Source of the DNA: Cohnella phaseoli
GTDB taxonomy: Bacteria > Bacillota > Bacilli > Paenibacillales > Paenibacillaceae
Length of the DNA: 64,000 bases
NCBI RefSeq assembly: GCF_003386235.1
Contig: NZ_QRDZ01000041.1
Span: forward strand, 1 to 64,000
Direction: 5' to 3'
This document shows, piece by piece, positions 26,245-34,868 of the stretch. Position numbers and translations under genes: made by a program. The notes under the pieces were generated by a model that worked only from the letters and a program-made list of their open reading frames with translations, had not been told where the DNA came from and made no database searches. Numbering within the stretch: the first letter of the stretch is position 1; the number at the start of each line of letters is the position of its first letter.

Positions 26245-28149
26245 TTAAGAAGCTGTCGATATGCGCTCCAGCCTTATAGATTTATTGGACTTGTGCGGAT
26301 TGTCTCTCAACATTCCCCTCAGATAGTTATCCAATTGTCCATAATCCATTTCACGCAGCTTTTCTAGCTCGGCCTGACTGCTTTCTGATTCATTTTTTTC
26401 AGTGTCGAGGCAGGCGATCACGCTTGCAAGCTCCGAATCGTCGATCAGGCGCTTTTTCCACATCGCTTTAACATCCTGCTTGAGCTTCTCCTTACTGCCC
26501 CCCCTTGCGATCTCCCGTTTAATCGTCTTGCCGTCCGGCAGTTGAAGAAAGTAGTAAGCTACAAAGCCCCCATTCATTCGTGACACTGAATACTGGTGCG
26601 AATTCTTCTTCATATTCAGATAATTAGCAATCGACACTGTAATTAGAATGACGCTGTTGCCGACTTGAATGAGGTGAATTATTGTCTCGATTGAGAACGG
26701 CTCCTGGGGGCCAAGGGGTAAAGATACATTAAAAAATGAAACCGCTATGCTCCTTACAACATTCTCTAACAATAACCATAAGGTCTGTCCAACGTACTGG
26801 AAGTATCCTTCTTGAAACGACTTCACGAGTACAACTTTTTTATCCGAAAGATCAAATAAGAAATAAATCGCAGCAGAAGTTATCATTGTTTCAACAATAC
26901 TCATAATTGCCAAAATAATCCTTTCGGAGCCTGTAAGCGCAGAACTCTTGGGCTTCGGCGAGATAACATCTTGAAGAAAAGCTCGACAAACCCCGATCGT
27001 ACGCTGAAAAAGCCGAACGCTTAATAGAATTAACAAAATGAGCAAAACTTCTTCTTTTCGCTCTATATAAGGCAACACGAATAATACGATTACAATAACG
27101 TTAAGCAAAAAAACAATCGAAACATAAACATTGATCGTGTTGCCGAACTGCAGATACTTGGCTTTGACAACAGGAAGATCCTTAGACGCATCTATTCGTA
27201 CCATCTTTTTGATGAGAGTTAATCTTTCGTGATAAGTTAAACCCTTAAGGTTAACAATTTCTTTGAGTACATCCTGCACCACGCGAAGTGAAAAAGACTT
27301 TCCCGTCAGGCTGCCTTTGAACTGAATGTCATGCTTATTAAAAAATTTCCCCCAGCGATTAACTATCAATCTACGATATTGAATCTCTTTCCCCAGTTGC
27401 GCCGCTCGGTACTCATTTGTTGCCGCAGAAGCGATCATTCCAATAAACAAATAAGTAAAAATCATAAAGGCATGGGCGAGAAACACCCACAGCAGACTTT
27501 TCAAAACGATCAGCAAACCGGTTGAAGCCGACCAGTTGTCATTGTTTTCAAAGCTATAAATGAATAGAAAACAAATCAAAACAAGAGCGGAAACGCCCGC
27601 TGCGATGTACCGATACTTTCTGCCTACTCGACGGGCATATTGATAAAAGAAACAAAAGGAAATTAGCAGGAAAATGACTATAGGATAGATTTTCTTGGTT
27701 GCTGCAAGTTGCGGGATTCCCATAAAATCCACGTGTGCTCCCAAATATAGAAAAGTCCCGCCCCAAAATAATAAATCCCAGTTAAAAAACAATTTGAGCT
27801 TGCGCTGCGTATCTTCTACGTTAAGCGTTTGAAACAACAGCACATTCAGAAACGTCAACAGCAAATAAAAGTAGGGCACCGACAAGGCTGCAGAAAAAAA
27901 GTCCAGCGGGCTTCTCACTTGATTCAATGAAAGCAAATTTTGCAGATCGCTTGATAATGAACCTCCAAAATCAAGAAAAAACAGATATACAAACACCACA
28001 ATTAAACCAATCTGCAAAGCGAGAAGCGCCTTCCAGATACTCCCATACTCCGACATCGACTTCAAATCATCATCTGAACGAGTCCGCTTCCGCATTCCTC
28101 TAACCTCTTCATCCGCAATAGTTCGACGCATTCGGATGTAATTCGACAT
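26245..28149 (-). CDS. Multi-spanning membrane protein of unknown function, AT-rich
   Basis: A protein of 634 residues that I do not recognise. After a basic, charged N terminus (1-40) there are about eleven to twelve hydrophobic spans: three to four at 42-165, more at 170-260, a basic cytoplasmic stretch at 260-345, and further pairs at 350-390, 430-455, 470-500 and 510-535. A soluble Lys/Glu-rich tail follows (about 545-634). GGAGG lies 12 bases before the ATG. Base composition is much AT-richer than that of its neighbours, which suggests recent transfer. Confidence 0.75.
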   Translation of the reverse strand: MSNYIRMRRTIADEEVRGMRKRTRSDDDLKSMSEYGSIWKALLALQIGLIVVFVYLFFLDFGGSLSSDLQNLLSLNQVRSPLDFFSAALSVPYFYLLLTFLNVLLFQTLNVEDTQRKLKLFFNWDLLFWGGTFLYLGAHVDFMGIPQLAATKKIYPIVIFLLISFCFFYQYARRVGRKYRYIAAGVSALVLICFLFIYSFENNDNWSASTGLLIVLKSLLWVFLAHAFMIFTYLFIGMIASAATNEYRAAQLGKEIQYRRLIVNRWGKFFNKHDIQFKGSLTGKSFSLRVVQDVLKEIVNLKGLTYHERLTLIKKMVRIDASKDLPVVKAKYLQFGNTINVYVSIVFLLNVIVIVLFVLPYIERKEEVLLILLILLSVRLFQRTIGVCRAFLQDVISPKPKSSALTGSERIILAIMSIVETMITSAAIYFLFDLSDKKVVLVKSFQEGYFQYVGQTLWLLLENVVRSIAVSFFNVSLPLGPQEPFSIETIIHLIQVGNSVILITVSIANYLNMKKNSHQYSVSRMNGGFVAYYFLQLPDGKTIKREIARGGSKEKLKQDVKAMWKKRLIDDSELASVIACLDTEKNESESSQAELEKLREMDYGQLDNYLRGMLRDNPHKSNKSIRLERISTAS

Positions 28150-28237
28150 TCAATGGGAATTTCCTCCAACAGCGAATGCTATTGCGGCATGAAGAGAGGG
28201 ATTACCGGTAACAAATTCATTAAGAAAGAACAGCGGT

Positions 28238-29377
28238 TTATTCCTGTGAGGGCCCAAAGACCATTCTGATCGCCTCCAAATAGCCGAACCCGTGAACCGT
28301 GTCCGGCTCCAGGTAGCTGCCCTCCGTCCATTCGTTCCAGGCGTTGATCGTGACGATGTTCAAGCCGCCGCTTTTCTGTTCCGCCAGCGCTTTGGTCTGT
28401 CGGAGCGCCGTTTCGAATTCCGCGGGCGTATTGCCGCCGACCGTGGCCATGTACTGGTAGCCGATCGGCTCGTACTTGTCCGACTGCACCGTGCGCGGAC
28501 TCGTGTCCCAGCCCATCGTGACGTTCGGAAAATAAGGCAGCTGAAACTCGTTCGCCAGATCGGACATTTTGGCGACGGCTTCGTCCCGCCATGCTCCATA
28601 GTCCGATTGCGGAAACTCCGGAAGTCCGACGTGATGAAGCCATACGTAGGAGGTGACCGAATCGAAGCCGAGCAGGTCGAGCAGCTCGTTCGGATTGTCG
28701 ATGCGCTTCTCCCCCGGCAAAATCTGCACGCCCCAGACGACCGCGTTCAGATGCAGCTCGCCCAAGCCCGCTTGGCGCACACGTTCGCGGAATTCGCCGA
28801 GAATCCGCTTCGTCTCGTCCAAGCCGCCCAAACCTTCGACAAGGTTCATTAGCTCGTAGATCGAGAAGTACAACCCGCCCCCGACTCTCCAGTAGGACGG
28901 ATGGCGAAAATAACGCTCGATCATATGCTCGGTCGCCGCGACGAACGCCTGCTCAGACACCTTGCCGGAGGCGAGCGTCGCCGGCTGCAGCGCCCGGGTC
29001 AGCGGGTGAATGTCGATCCAGTCGTGATTCGCCCACATGAGCGAAAACTTCAGTCGGTCCGCATTGTTCGCCTGCAGAAATCCTTCCTCCAGCCCCCTAT
29101 GCAAGTATGGACCGTCCTCGTACCAATACCAGTCGAAAATAAAGCAATCGATGCCGTGGTCCGCCGCAGCGTCGATTTTGCGCGCCATCGCCTGCGGATC
29201 GGATTCGTCCTCGTAGCCCCAGAGCGGAACCTTAGGCTGCGCATGGCCTGCGAACCGGGGCTCCGCCCGCTTCACCAGCTCCCATTCGGTCCACCCCCGG
29301 CCATGCCACTTGTCGTTGCGCGCATCGGGGTGATAGTTCGGAAAATAATATACGGCCACTTCCGTTTTCGTTTTCAC
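28238..29377 (-). CDS. GH99-like / WbsX-type glycan-active protein
   Basis: A protein of 379 residues. The N-terminal AVYYFPNYHPD and GWTEWE, the DWYWYEDGP segment and the late NAWNEWTEG are hallmarks of the GH99-like (WbsX) family. There is no signal peptide, so it is probably cytoplasmic. The start is GTG at 29377, 12 bases after AAAGGGG. It is the last gene of the system 2 transport operon and probably acts on the imported oligosaccharide; GH99 members are endo-mannosidases, but the specificity here is unknown. Confidence 0.82.
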   Translation of the reverse strand: MKTKTEVAVYYFPNYHPDARNDKWHGRGWTEWELVKRAEPRFAGHAQPKVPLWGYEDESDPQAMARKIDAAADHGIDCFIFDWYWYEDGPYLHRGLEEGFLQANNADRLKFSLMWANHDWIDIHPLTRALQPATLASGKVSEQAFVAATEHMIERYFRHPSYWRVGGGLYFSIYELMNLVEGLGGLDETKRILGEFRERVRQAGLGELHLNAVVWGVQILPGEKRIDNPNELLDLLGFDSVTSYVWLHHVGLPEFPQSDYGAWRDEAVAKMSDLANEFQLPYFPNVTMGWDTSPRTVQSDKYEPIGYQYMATVGGNTPAEFETALRQTKALAEQKSGGLNIVTINAWNEWTEGSYLEPDTVHGFGYLEAIRMVFGPSQE

Positions 29378-29438
29378 TCGGGATTGATACCCCTTTCTAG
29401 ATTAACTATTTCTCGCCCAGCCCTATTGCCTTCCAATC

Positions 29439-30326
29439 CTACTCCTTCACGCTGCCAAGCGTAATCCCCTGAATAAAATGCTTCTGAAGAAACGGATACA
29501 GCAGCAGAATCGGCAGCGCGGCCAGGAAAATCTGCGCCGCCTTCGTCGTCTGATCGGAGATTTGCGACAGCGTCTTCAGTTCCTCGGTCGTCGTCATCAG
29601 GCTTGGATCGCGATTAATGACGACCGACTGCAAATACGTCTGCAGCGGAAAATGCTCCGGCTTGTTCATATAGATCAAACCGTCGAACCAGGAATTCCAA
29701 TGGCCGACGCAAATGAACAGCAGCAGCGTGGCCAGCGCGGGCTTCGCCAGCGGAACGGCAATCCGCCATAGCACCGACCAATGTCCGGCTCCGTCCACGA
29801 AGGCCGCCTCGTACAGCTCCTTCGGCTGCGAGCGCATAAAGTTAAGCAGCAGAATGACGTTAAAGACGGGAACGGCTCCCGGCAGAACGAGCGCCCAGAT
29901 CGAATCGAGCAAGCCGAGCTGCTTGACGACCATGAACACAGGGATCAGACCGCCGGAGAACAGAATCGTCACGACGAAAAACCAGGCGTATACCGAACGC
30001 CACCGGAACTGACGCCTTTCCTTGGACAGCGGATAAGCGATGAGCACCGTCAGCGTCATATTGATAAGCGCTCCCAGCGCAACCCTCTCCAGCGATACGA
30101 GGAAGCTGTCAATGAACTGCGGCTTGTTCAGGGCGTACTTGTACGAGGCCAACGTAAAATCGACGGGCCACAGCTTCACGAAGCCGGCCGTGGCGGCGGA
30201 GCTGGCGCTGAACGAGACCGCGAGCACGTGGATGAGCGGCAGCAAGCACAGCAGCGCGGCTCCGCCAAGGAAGACGTAGTTCGCCCAATCGAACGCTCGT
30301 CTTCCGAATGCGTTTTTGTAGATCAT
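29439..30326 (-). CDS. Carbohydrate ABC transporter permease, YtcP/AraQ type (system 2)
   Basis: A protein of 295 residues, clearly a paralogue of the system 1 YtcP-type permease along its whole length, with EAA loop DGAGHWSVLW. The ATG at 30326 follows AAGAAGGGATACGG. It follows the LplB-type permease by 17 bases. Confidence 0.93.
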   Translation of the reverse strand: MIYKNAFGRRAFDWANYVFLGGAALLCLLPLIHVLAVSFSASSAATAGFVKLWPVDFTLASYKYALNKPQFIDSFLVSLERVALGALINMTLTVLIAYPLSKERRQFRWRSVYAWFFVVTILFSGGLIPVFMVVKQLGLLDSIWALVLPGAVPVFNVILLLNFMRSQPKELYEAAFVDGAGHWSVLWRIAVPLAKPALATLLLFICVGHWNSWFDGLIYMNKPEHFPLQTYLQSVVINRDPSLMTTTEELKTLSQISDQTTKAAQIFLAALPILLLYPFLQKHFIQGITLGSVKE

Positions 30327-30343
30327 CCGTATCCCTTCTTCGT

Positions 30344-31246
30344 TTAGAAAATTCGGTAGTTCGCCAGCCGGTAGGCAAGCGTGTAGGAAATCGTAATCAG
30401 GATCAACGAAATGACCGATTTGAACAGACCGACTGCGGTTGCCAGACTGTACTGCGCGTCGACGAGCCCGATTCGATAGACGAGCGTGTCGATAATATCC
30501 CCCGTGCTGTACACTTGAGGACTGTACAAATTGAACACCTGGTCGAAGCCCGCGTTCAGAACGTTGCCGAGGCTAAGCGTCAGCATCAGCACGATGATCG
30601 GCATCATTCCCGGCAGCGTGACGTGGATCGTCTGCTTGATCCGGCCCGCTCCGTCCATGACCGCGGCTTCGTACAAGGTCGGATTGATCGAGGTGATGGC
30701 GGCCAGAAACACGATCGTGGAGAAGCCGAACTCCTTCCAGATGTCGGAGACGACCAGCACGTAAGGGAACCATTTCTCATCCCCCAGGAAAAAAACGGGC
30801 CCAAGGCCGAAATACCCGAGAAAGGAATTGACGATGCCCGAGGACGGCGACAAAATATCGATCAGCACGCCGCCCAGAATGACCCACGATAGGAAATGGG
30901 GCAAATAGACCATCGTTTGGACCGAACGCTTAAATGCCGTCCGGCGCACTTCGTTCAGCAGCAGCGCGAAGAGAATCGGCACGACCAGCCCCAGGACGAT
31001 TTTCATCGTCGCGATCCAGACGGTGTTGCGCAGCACCGACCCGAAGTTCGGCAGTTGAAACAAATAGTGGAAATGCTCCAGACCGACCCATTCCGAACGG
31101 AAGAAACCCTTGGTCGGAATAAAATGCTCGAAGGCGATCGCGATGCCCGTCATCGGGTAATAGCAGAACGCAAGCACGAACAGGACGCCGGGCAGCAGCA
31201 TCAGGTGCAGCGAAGCTTCGCCGCCTTGCTTTTCGCGGATCTTCAA
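30344..31246 (-). CDS. Carbohydrate ABC transporter permease, LplB type (system 2)
   Basis: A protein of 300 residues, paralogous to the system 1 LplB-type permease, with EAA loop DGAGRIKQT. It starts with TTG at 31246, 8 bases after TAGGAGGT. A terminator-like hairpin separates it from the binding-protein gene upstream. Confidence 0.93.
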   Translation of the reverse strand: MKIREKQGGEASLHLMLLPGVLFVLAFCYYPMTGIAIAFEHFIPTKGFFRSEWVGLEHFHYLFQLPNFGSVLRNTVWIATMKIVLGLVVPILFALLLNEVRRTAFKRSVQTMVYLPHFLSWVILGGVLIDILSPSSGIVNSFLGYFGLGPVFFLGDEKWFPYVLVVSDIWKEFGFSTIVFLAAITSINPTLYEAAVMDGAGRIKQTIHVTLPGMMPIIVLMLTLSLGNVLNAGFDQVFNLYSPQVYSTGDIIDTLVYRIGLVDAQYSLATAVGLFKSVISLILITISYTLAYRLANYRIF

Positions 31247-31274
31247 ATTCCGTACCTCCTATCGTTGCGCGGGA

Positions 31275-31300
31275 AAGAAAAGGAGGGGATCGCCCCCTCC
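31275..31300 (-). terminator. Attenuator-type terminator between binding protein and permeases (system 2)
   Basis: The minus strand has GGAGGGG/CCCCTCC (31282-31300) followed by TTTTCTTT. Because the two permeases and the GH99-like gene follow with no new promoter seen, partial read-through would give more binding protein than permease. Confidence 0.7.
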
Positions 31301-31307
31301 CTTCGGC

Positions 31308-32993
31308 TTATTTGGATGCCGCCCACTCGTTTACTTCGTTGGTGATCTCTTCCCCGCCGAGCTTGTTCCAATTGGCGACGAACGTATCGAACGTATCGAT
31401 CGATGCGGCGTTCAAAATGATTTTGGTGAATGTCTCCAGCTCAAGCGTATCGAGCGTGGAGCCCTTCTTCAGCATCGTCTCCGTAGGCGCTCCGAGGAAG
31501 CCGTTCAACGTCACCTGCCCGTTGTTGTCGTATGCGTCCTCCACGCTGAGCGCCCCTTCCGGTCCCGACCATTTGTAGCTGCCCCAGAACGCTTCGTCCC
31601 CGGCCAAGTACTTATTGATGCTCTCGTAGTTGTCCTTGGCGTCGAATGAAAGGCCAGCATCGCTCTTGCTTTCCAGCGCCTGCTTGACCCCGCGGTAGAT
31701 GTTGATGTTCTGCAGCGGATCTTGGGCCGTAACCGCAGCGTAAGCGTACAAGTTCATATTCGTGTCCTCGTTATTGAAAAACCGCTTGTCGCGTCCGTTC
31801 GGGCCGTACTGCTTCTCCAGGCTGTAGTTCAGCAGCTTGACGAGCGCTTCGGGGTTTTTGGCCCCTTTCTTCACCGCGTAGAAGAAGACGGCGCCGTTGC
31901 CCGCGAGCGAGCTGGCCGACGAGCCGTCGGCGGAAACGATCGGATAAGGCATCCAGTTCGCCTCCGGGTCGTTCTTGAAGCCGTCCGGCAGCGGCCAGAA
32001 CGCATTCCAGTGCTGACCGTAGAACATGCCGATCTGTCCGGAAGTAATCAGCTCATTTACCTTATTGGCGTCGTAGACGCCGAACTCGGGATCGATCAGC
32101 CCGGCCTTGAACATCTCCTGCAGCTTGGCCAGCGCCTCCTTCATCTCCGGCTGAACGGAGCCGTAAGCCAGCTTGCCGTCTGCTCCCGCCACCCATGCCT
32201 TCGGATAAGCCTTTAATCCGTACGCCAACCCTCCGATGCCGCCATAACCGGAATAAATGTCCTTGCCCAGTCCGAGCCCGTACGTTTTCGCCTGGCCGCC
32301 CGGCTTTTGCTTGACGAATGCTTCAGCGACGCTCCATACGTCGTCAATCGTTTTCGGCGCGTCCATACCGACCTTCTTCAGCCAATCCTCGCGAATCCAG
32401 ATCATTTGGGTGCCGTCGATGACGGAAGCGGTGGAGGGCAGCGCCATCTTCTTGCCACCGAACGTGGCGGCCGTCCAGCCGACGCCGCCGTCCATCGACA
32501 GCGTCGTCTTCGTCAGCTCGGATGCGTACTGCTCGAAGACATCGGTCAAGTCCATAATCATGTCCGACTCGATCAGCTTCTGCAGTTGGGTCAGATCGAC
32601 CGTCACGATGTCGGGAATGTTGCCCGATGCGATGGAGACGTTCATTTTCTGCCCGTACTGGCCTTCCGGCACGGTCCATTCGTTTTTCAGCACGATGCCG
32701 AGATCTTCCTGATAGCCCCGATACCATACGTTGTTGTCCAGCGACTCGCCTTCGACGAATGTTACGGTGCTCCCAAGGCTTCGGGCCGTCGTCACTTCGA
32801 TTGGCGTTTCGTATTTGCCCAGCGGATCCTGCGTTCCTCCCGTCGCGGCCGGCGAGCCGGATTCGCTCGGAGCCGAAGCTTCGGAGCCGGACGGCGTCGC
32901 GCTTCCCGTCGCCTCACCTCCGCCGCCGTTAGAGCTGCAAGCGCTCAGCAGCAGCATGACGGCGATTAGACCGTATCCCATTTTGCGTTTCAT
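31308..32993 (-). CDS. Extracellular solute-binding lipoprotein (system 2)
   Basis: A protein of 561 residues with lipoprotein signal MKRKMGYGLIAVMLLLSAC; Cys19 is the lipidation site, followed by a Gly/Ser/Thr-rich linker of about 35 residues. It is paralogous to the system 1 binding protein (shared PEMKEAL, GLIDPEF-like and closing NEW-A segments). GAGGGGGACGCACT precedes the ATG. It is the first gene after the box at 33080-33106. Confidence 0.93.
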   Translation of the reverse strand: MKRKMGYGLIAVMLLLSACSSNGGGGEATGSATPSGSEASAPSESGSPAATGGTQDPLGKYETPIEVTTARSLGSTVTFVEGESLDNNVWYRGYQEDLGIVLKNEWTVPEGQYGQKMNVSIASGNIPDIVTVDLTQLQKLIESDMIMDLTDVFEQYASELTKTTLSMDGGVGWTAATFGGKKMALPSTASVIDGTQMIWIREDWLKKVGMDAPKTIDDVWSVAEAFVKQKPGGQAKTYGLGLGKDIYSGYGGIGGLAYGLKAYPKAWVAGADGKLAYGSVQPEMKEALAKLQEMFKAGLIDPEFGVYDANKVNELITSGQIGMFYGQHWNAFWPLPDGFKNDPEANWMPYPIVSADGSSASSLAGNGAVFFYAVKKGAKNPEALVKLLNYSLEKQYGPNGRDKRFFNNEDTNMNLYAYAAVTAQDPLQNINIYRGVKQALESKSDAGLSFDAKDNYESINKYLAGDEAFWGSYKWSGPEGALSVEDAYDNNGQVTLNGFLGAPTETMLKKGSTLDTLELETFTKIILNAASIDTFDTFVANWNKLGGEEITNEVNEWAASK

Positions 32994-33041
32994 AGTGCGT
33001 CCCCCTCGATTGCGTTATGGTCTAGATGATCATCTGTTTCT

Positions 33042-33106
33042 ATTGTAGAATCGCGGCGGACGCCGTTAAATCGTAATCTTTCTACTTTCTGTTCCGATCT
33101 CTACCT
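33042..33106 (-). promoter_or_regulatory. System 2 promoter, copy A: 27-bp box plus TACAAT
   Basis: On the minus strand two GTAGA half-sites 19 bases apart flank GGAACAGAA (33106 down to 33080). After 32 bases comes TACAAT (33042-33047), about 50 bases before the binding-protein ATG. The box overlaps the stop codon of the sensor kinase gene. Confidence 0.75.
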
Positions 33107-34840
33107 GTTCGACGACGGGAACGCAACTTCCACCCTCAGGCCTCCGAGAGCGCCGCGCGAGAGACGAAGCCCGGCCTTCTCGCCAAAGCGCAATCGCAAG
33201 CGGCGGTGCACGTTGCCGAGACCCGTCGTTTCCCCGCTTTGTCCCGCCGACTGCAGCTTGCGCCGCAGCGCCTCCAGGGCGGTATCGTCCAGTCCCGTTC
33301 CGTTGTCCTCGACCGCGATGACCGCCTCCTCCTCCTCCGTCAGCAAGAACGACACATCCAACAGCCCGCCTTCGGCCCGTTTTTCCAAGGCATGCACGAA
33401 CGCATTCTCGATGACCGGCTGAAGGGTCAGCCGCGGAACGGACATCCGCGCGAGAGCTTCCGGCACGTCCTCGAAACGCACGGAAATCCGGTCGTGGAAC
33501 CGGAATAACTGGATATCCGTATACGTCCGCGCATGAACGACCTCATCCTGCACGGTCACCTCCTCCGCGCCGTCGCGCGTAATGAAGCGATAATATTCGC
33601 CCAAGTACTTTGAGAATTGAGCGACGTTGTCGTTCTCTCCGAATTTCGCCATCCGGTAGATCGTAAAGAAGCTGTTGTAAAGGAAGTGCGGGTTGATCTG
33701 CGATTGCAGCTGCTTCAGCTCCGCGGTCTGGGTCCGGTATTTCTGCTCGTACACTTCGTATACAAGCTCCTGCAGCTTGCGGATCGTCTGATTGAAATGG
33801 CGGTACAAATAAGCGAATTCGTCCTTGCTGCTCCGTTCGATCGATACGTCGAAGTTGCCGTTGCCGACCTGGCGGAAAGCGACGATCATTTTGCGCAGGG
33901 GATGATGGACAAGCCGGTAAACGACATAAGAAACTACAGCGATAATTAGCAAGGAGACGAGGGAAACGTAGCGGATGCGGTCCCGGTTCGCTTTGAGCTT
34001 GCCCAGCACTTCCTTCTCCGGGACGAACACGGCGAACGTCGCGCCCAGAAACGCCGAGCGTTCGCTGTAATGAAGATAGTCTCCCTGTTCGGTGTGCAGC
34101 GTCTCGACGGCGGTCGGCCCGATGCCCCCCGCGGCATCCGCCGCCCGCAGCAGGCTCGCGCGCTCCTCCCCGCTTCCGTCCGATGCGACTCGCCAGCCAT
34201 CCTCGGAGCCAAACAGCGCGGCAATGCCGACGCCGTTGTACTTGAATCGGTCCATGGCCGCCGCCAGACGCTCCCGGTCGAGCTCGATCGTCAGCACGAA
34301 GGACGGAATCGCCACGCCGAACAGATACGAATTGGAATAACAGATATAAAGGCGGCCCTTCTCCTCGATCAGTGCCGCAGCGGACGGCCGGACGAACCGC
34401 TGGAGCGATTCCCGCTCGGATTCCGAGATATCGCGGTACGTCTGGTTGGCCGTAATCATCGTGCCCAGGTCCGGCAGGTAAGCGGTCGTATCGGCAATAT
34501 ATTGGCTCATCGATTGGAGCTGAATGAGCTGGCGTTGAATCGCCAGAACGGCTTGCCGCTTCTCTTCGTTGGTCATGATTTCCGAGGCGTTGGAGAGCGT
34601 GTCCAGCTCCGGGGAAGCCGACAGCTGCTGCTGGAACTTGATGACCTGCGACAGCTCGGTCTCGAGGCTGCTCAAATAATAATGCGCCTGCGAGCGCACG
34701 GATTCGGCGACGCCGTCCCGCACGCCCGTCGCGTCGGAGCGGTTGATCTGCAGTACGATCAAATAAAACGGAAGGACCGCCACGAGCAGGGTGACGACCA
34801 TTTTCGTATAGATGGATTGGAAGAGGGAGCCGAGAGGCAA
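33101..34840 (-). CDS. YesM-like membrane sensor histidine kinase (system 2)
   Basis: A protein of 579 residues with membrane spans near 12-30 and 290-310, HAMP linker, NPHFLYN near residue 383 and an ATPase domain with QPVIEN and EDNGTGLD. It starts with TTG at 34840, 8 bases after AAAGGGG. It follows the response regulator by 28 bases, so regulator precedes kinase, the reverse of the order in system 1. Confidence 0.93.
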   Translation of the reverse strand: MPLGSLFQSIYTKMVVTLLVAVLPFYLIVLQINRSDATGVRDGVAESVRSQAHYYLSSLETELSQVIKFQQQLSASPELDTLSNASEIMTNEEKRQAVLAIQRQLIQLQSMSQYIADTTAYLPDLGTMITANQTYRDISESERESLQRFVRPSAAALIEEKGRLYICYSNSYLFGVAIPSFVLTIELDRERLAAAMDRFKYNGVGIAALFGSEDGWRVASDGSGEERASLLRAADAAGGIGPTAVETLHTEQGDYLHYSERSAFLGATFAVFVPEKEVLGKLKANRDRIRYVSLVSLLIIAVVSYVVYRLVHHPLRKMIVAFRQVGNGNFDVSIERSSKDEFAYLYRHFNQTIRKLQELVYEVYEQKYRTQTAELKQLQSQINPHFLYNSFFTIYRMAKFGENDNVAQFSKYLGEYYRFITRDGAEEVTVQDEVVHARTYTDIQLFRFHDRISVRFEDVPEALARMSVPRLTLQPVIENAFVHALEKRAEGGLLDVSFLLTEEEEAVIAVEDNGTGLDDTALEALRRKLQSAGQSGETTGLGNVHRRLRLRFGEKAGLRLSRGALGGLRVEVAFPSSNR

Positions 34841-34868
34841 GCGAATTTCCCCTTTCTGGTGATGTCCG

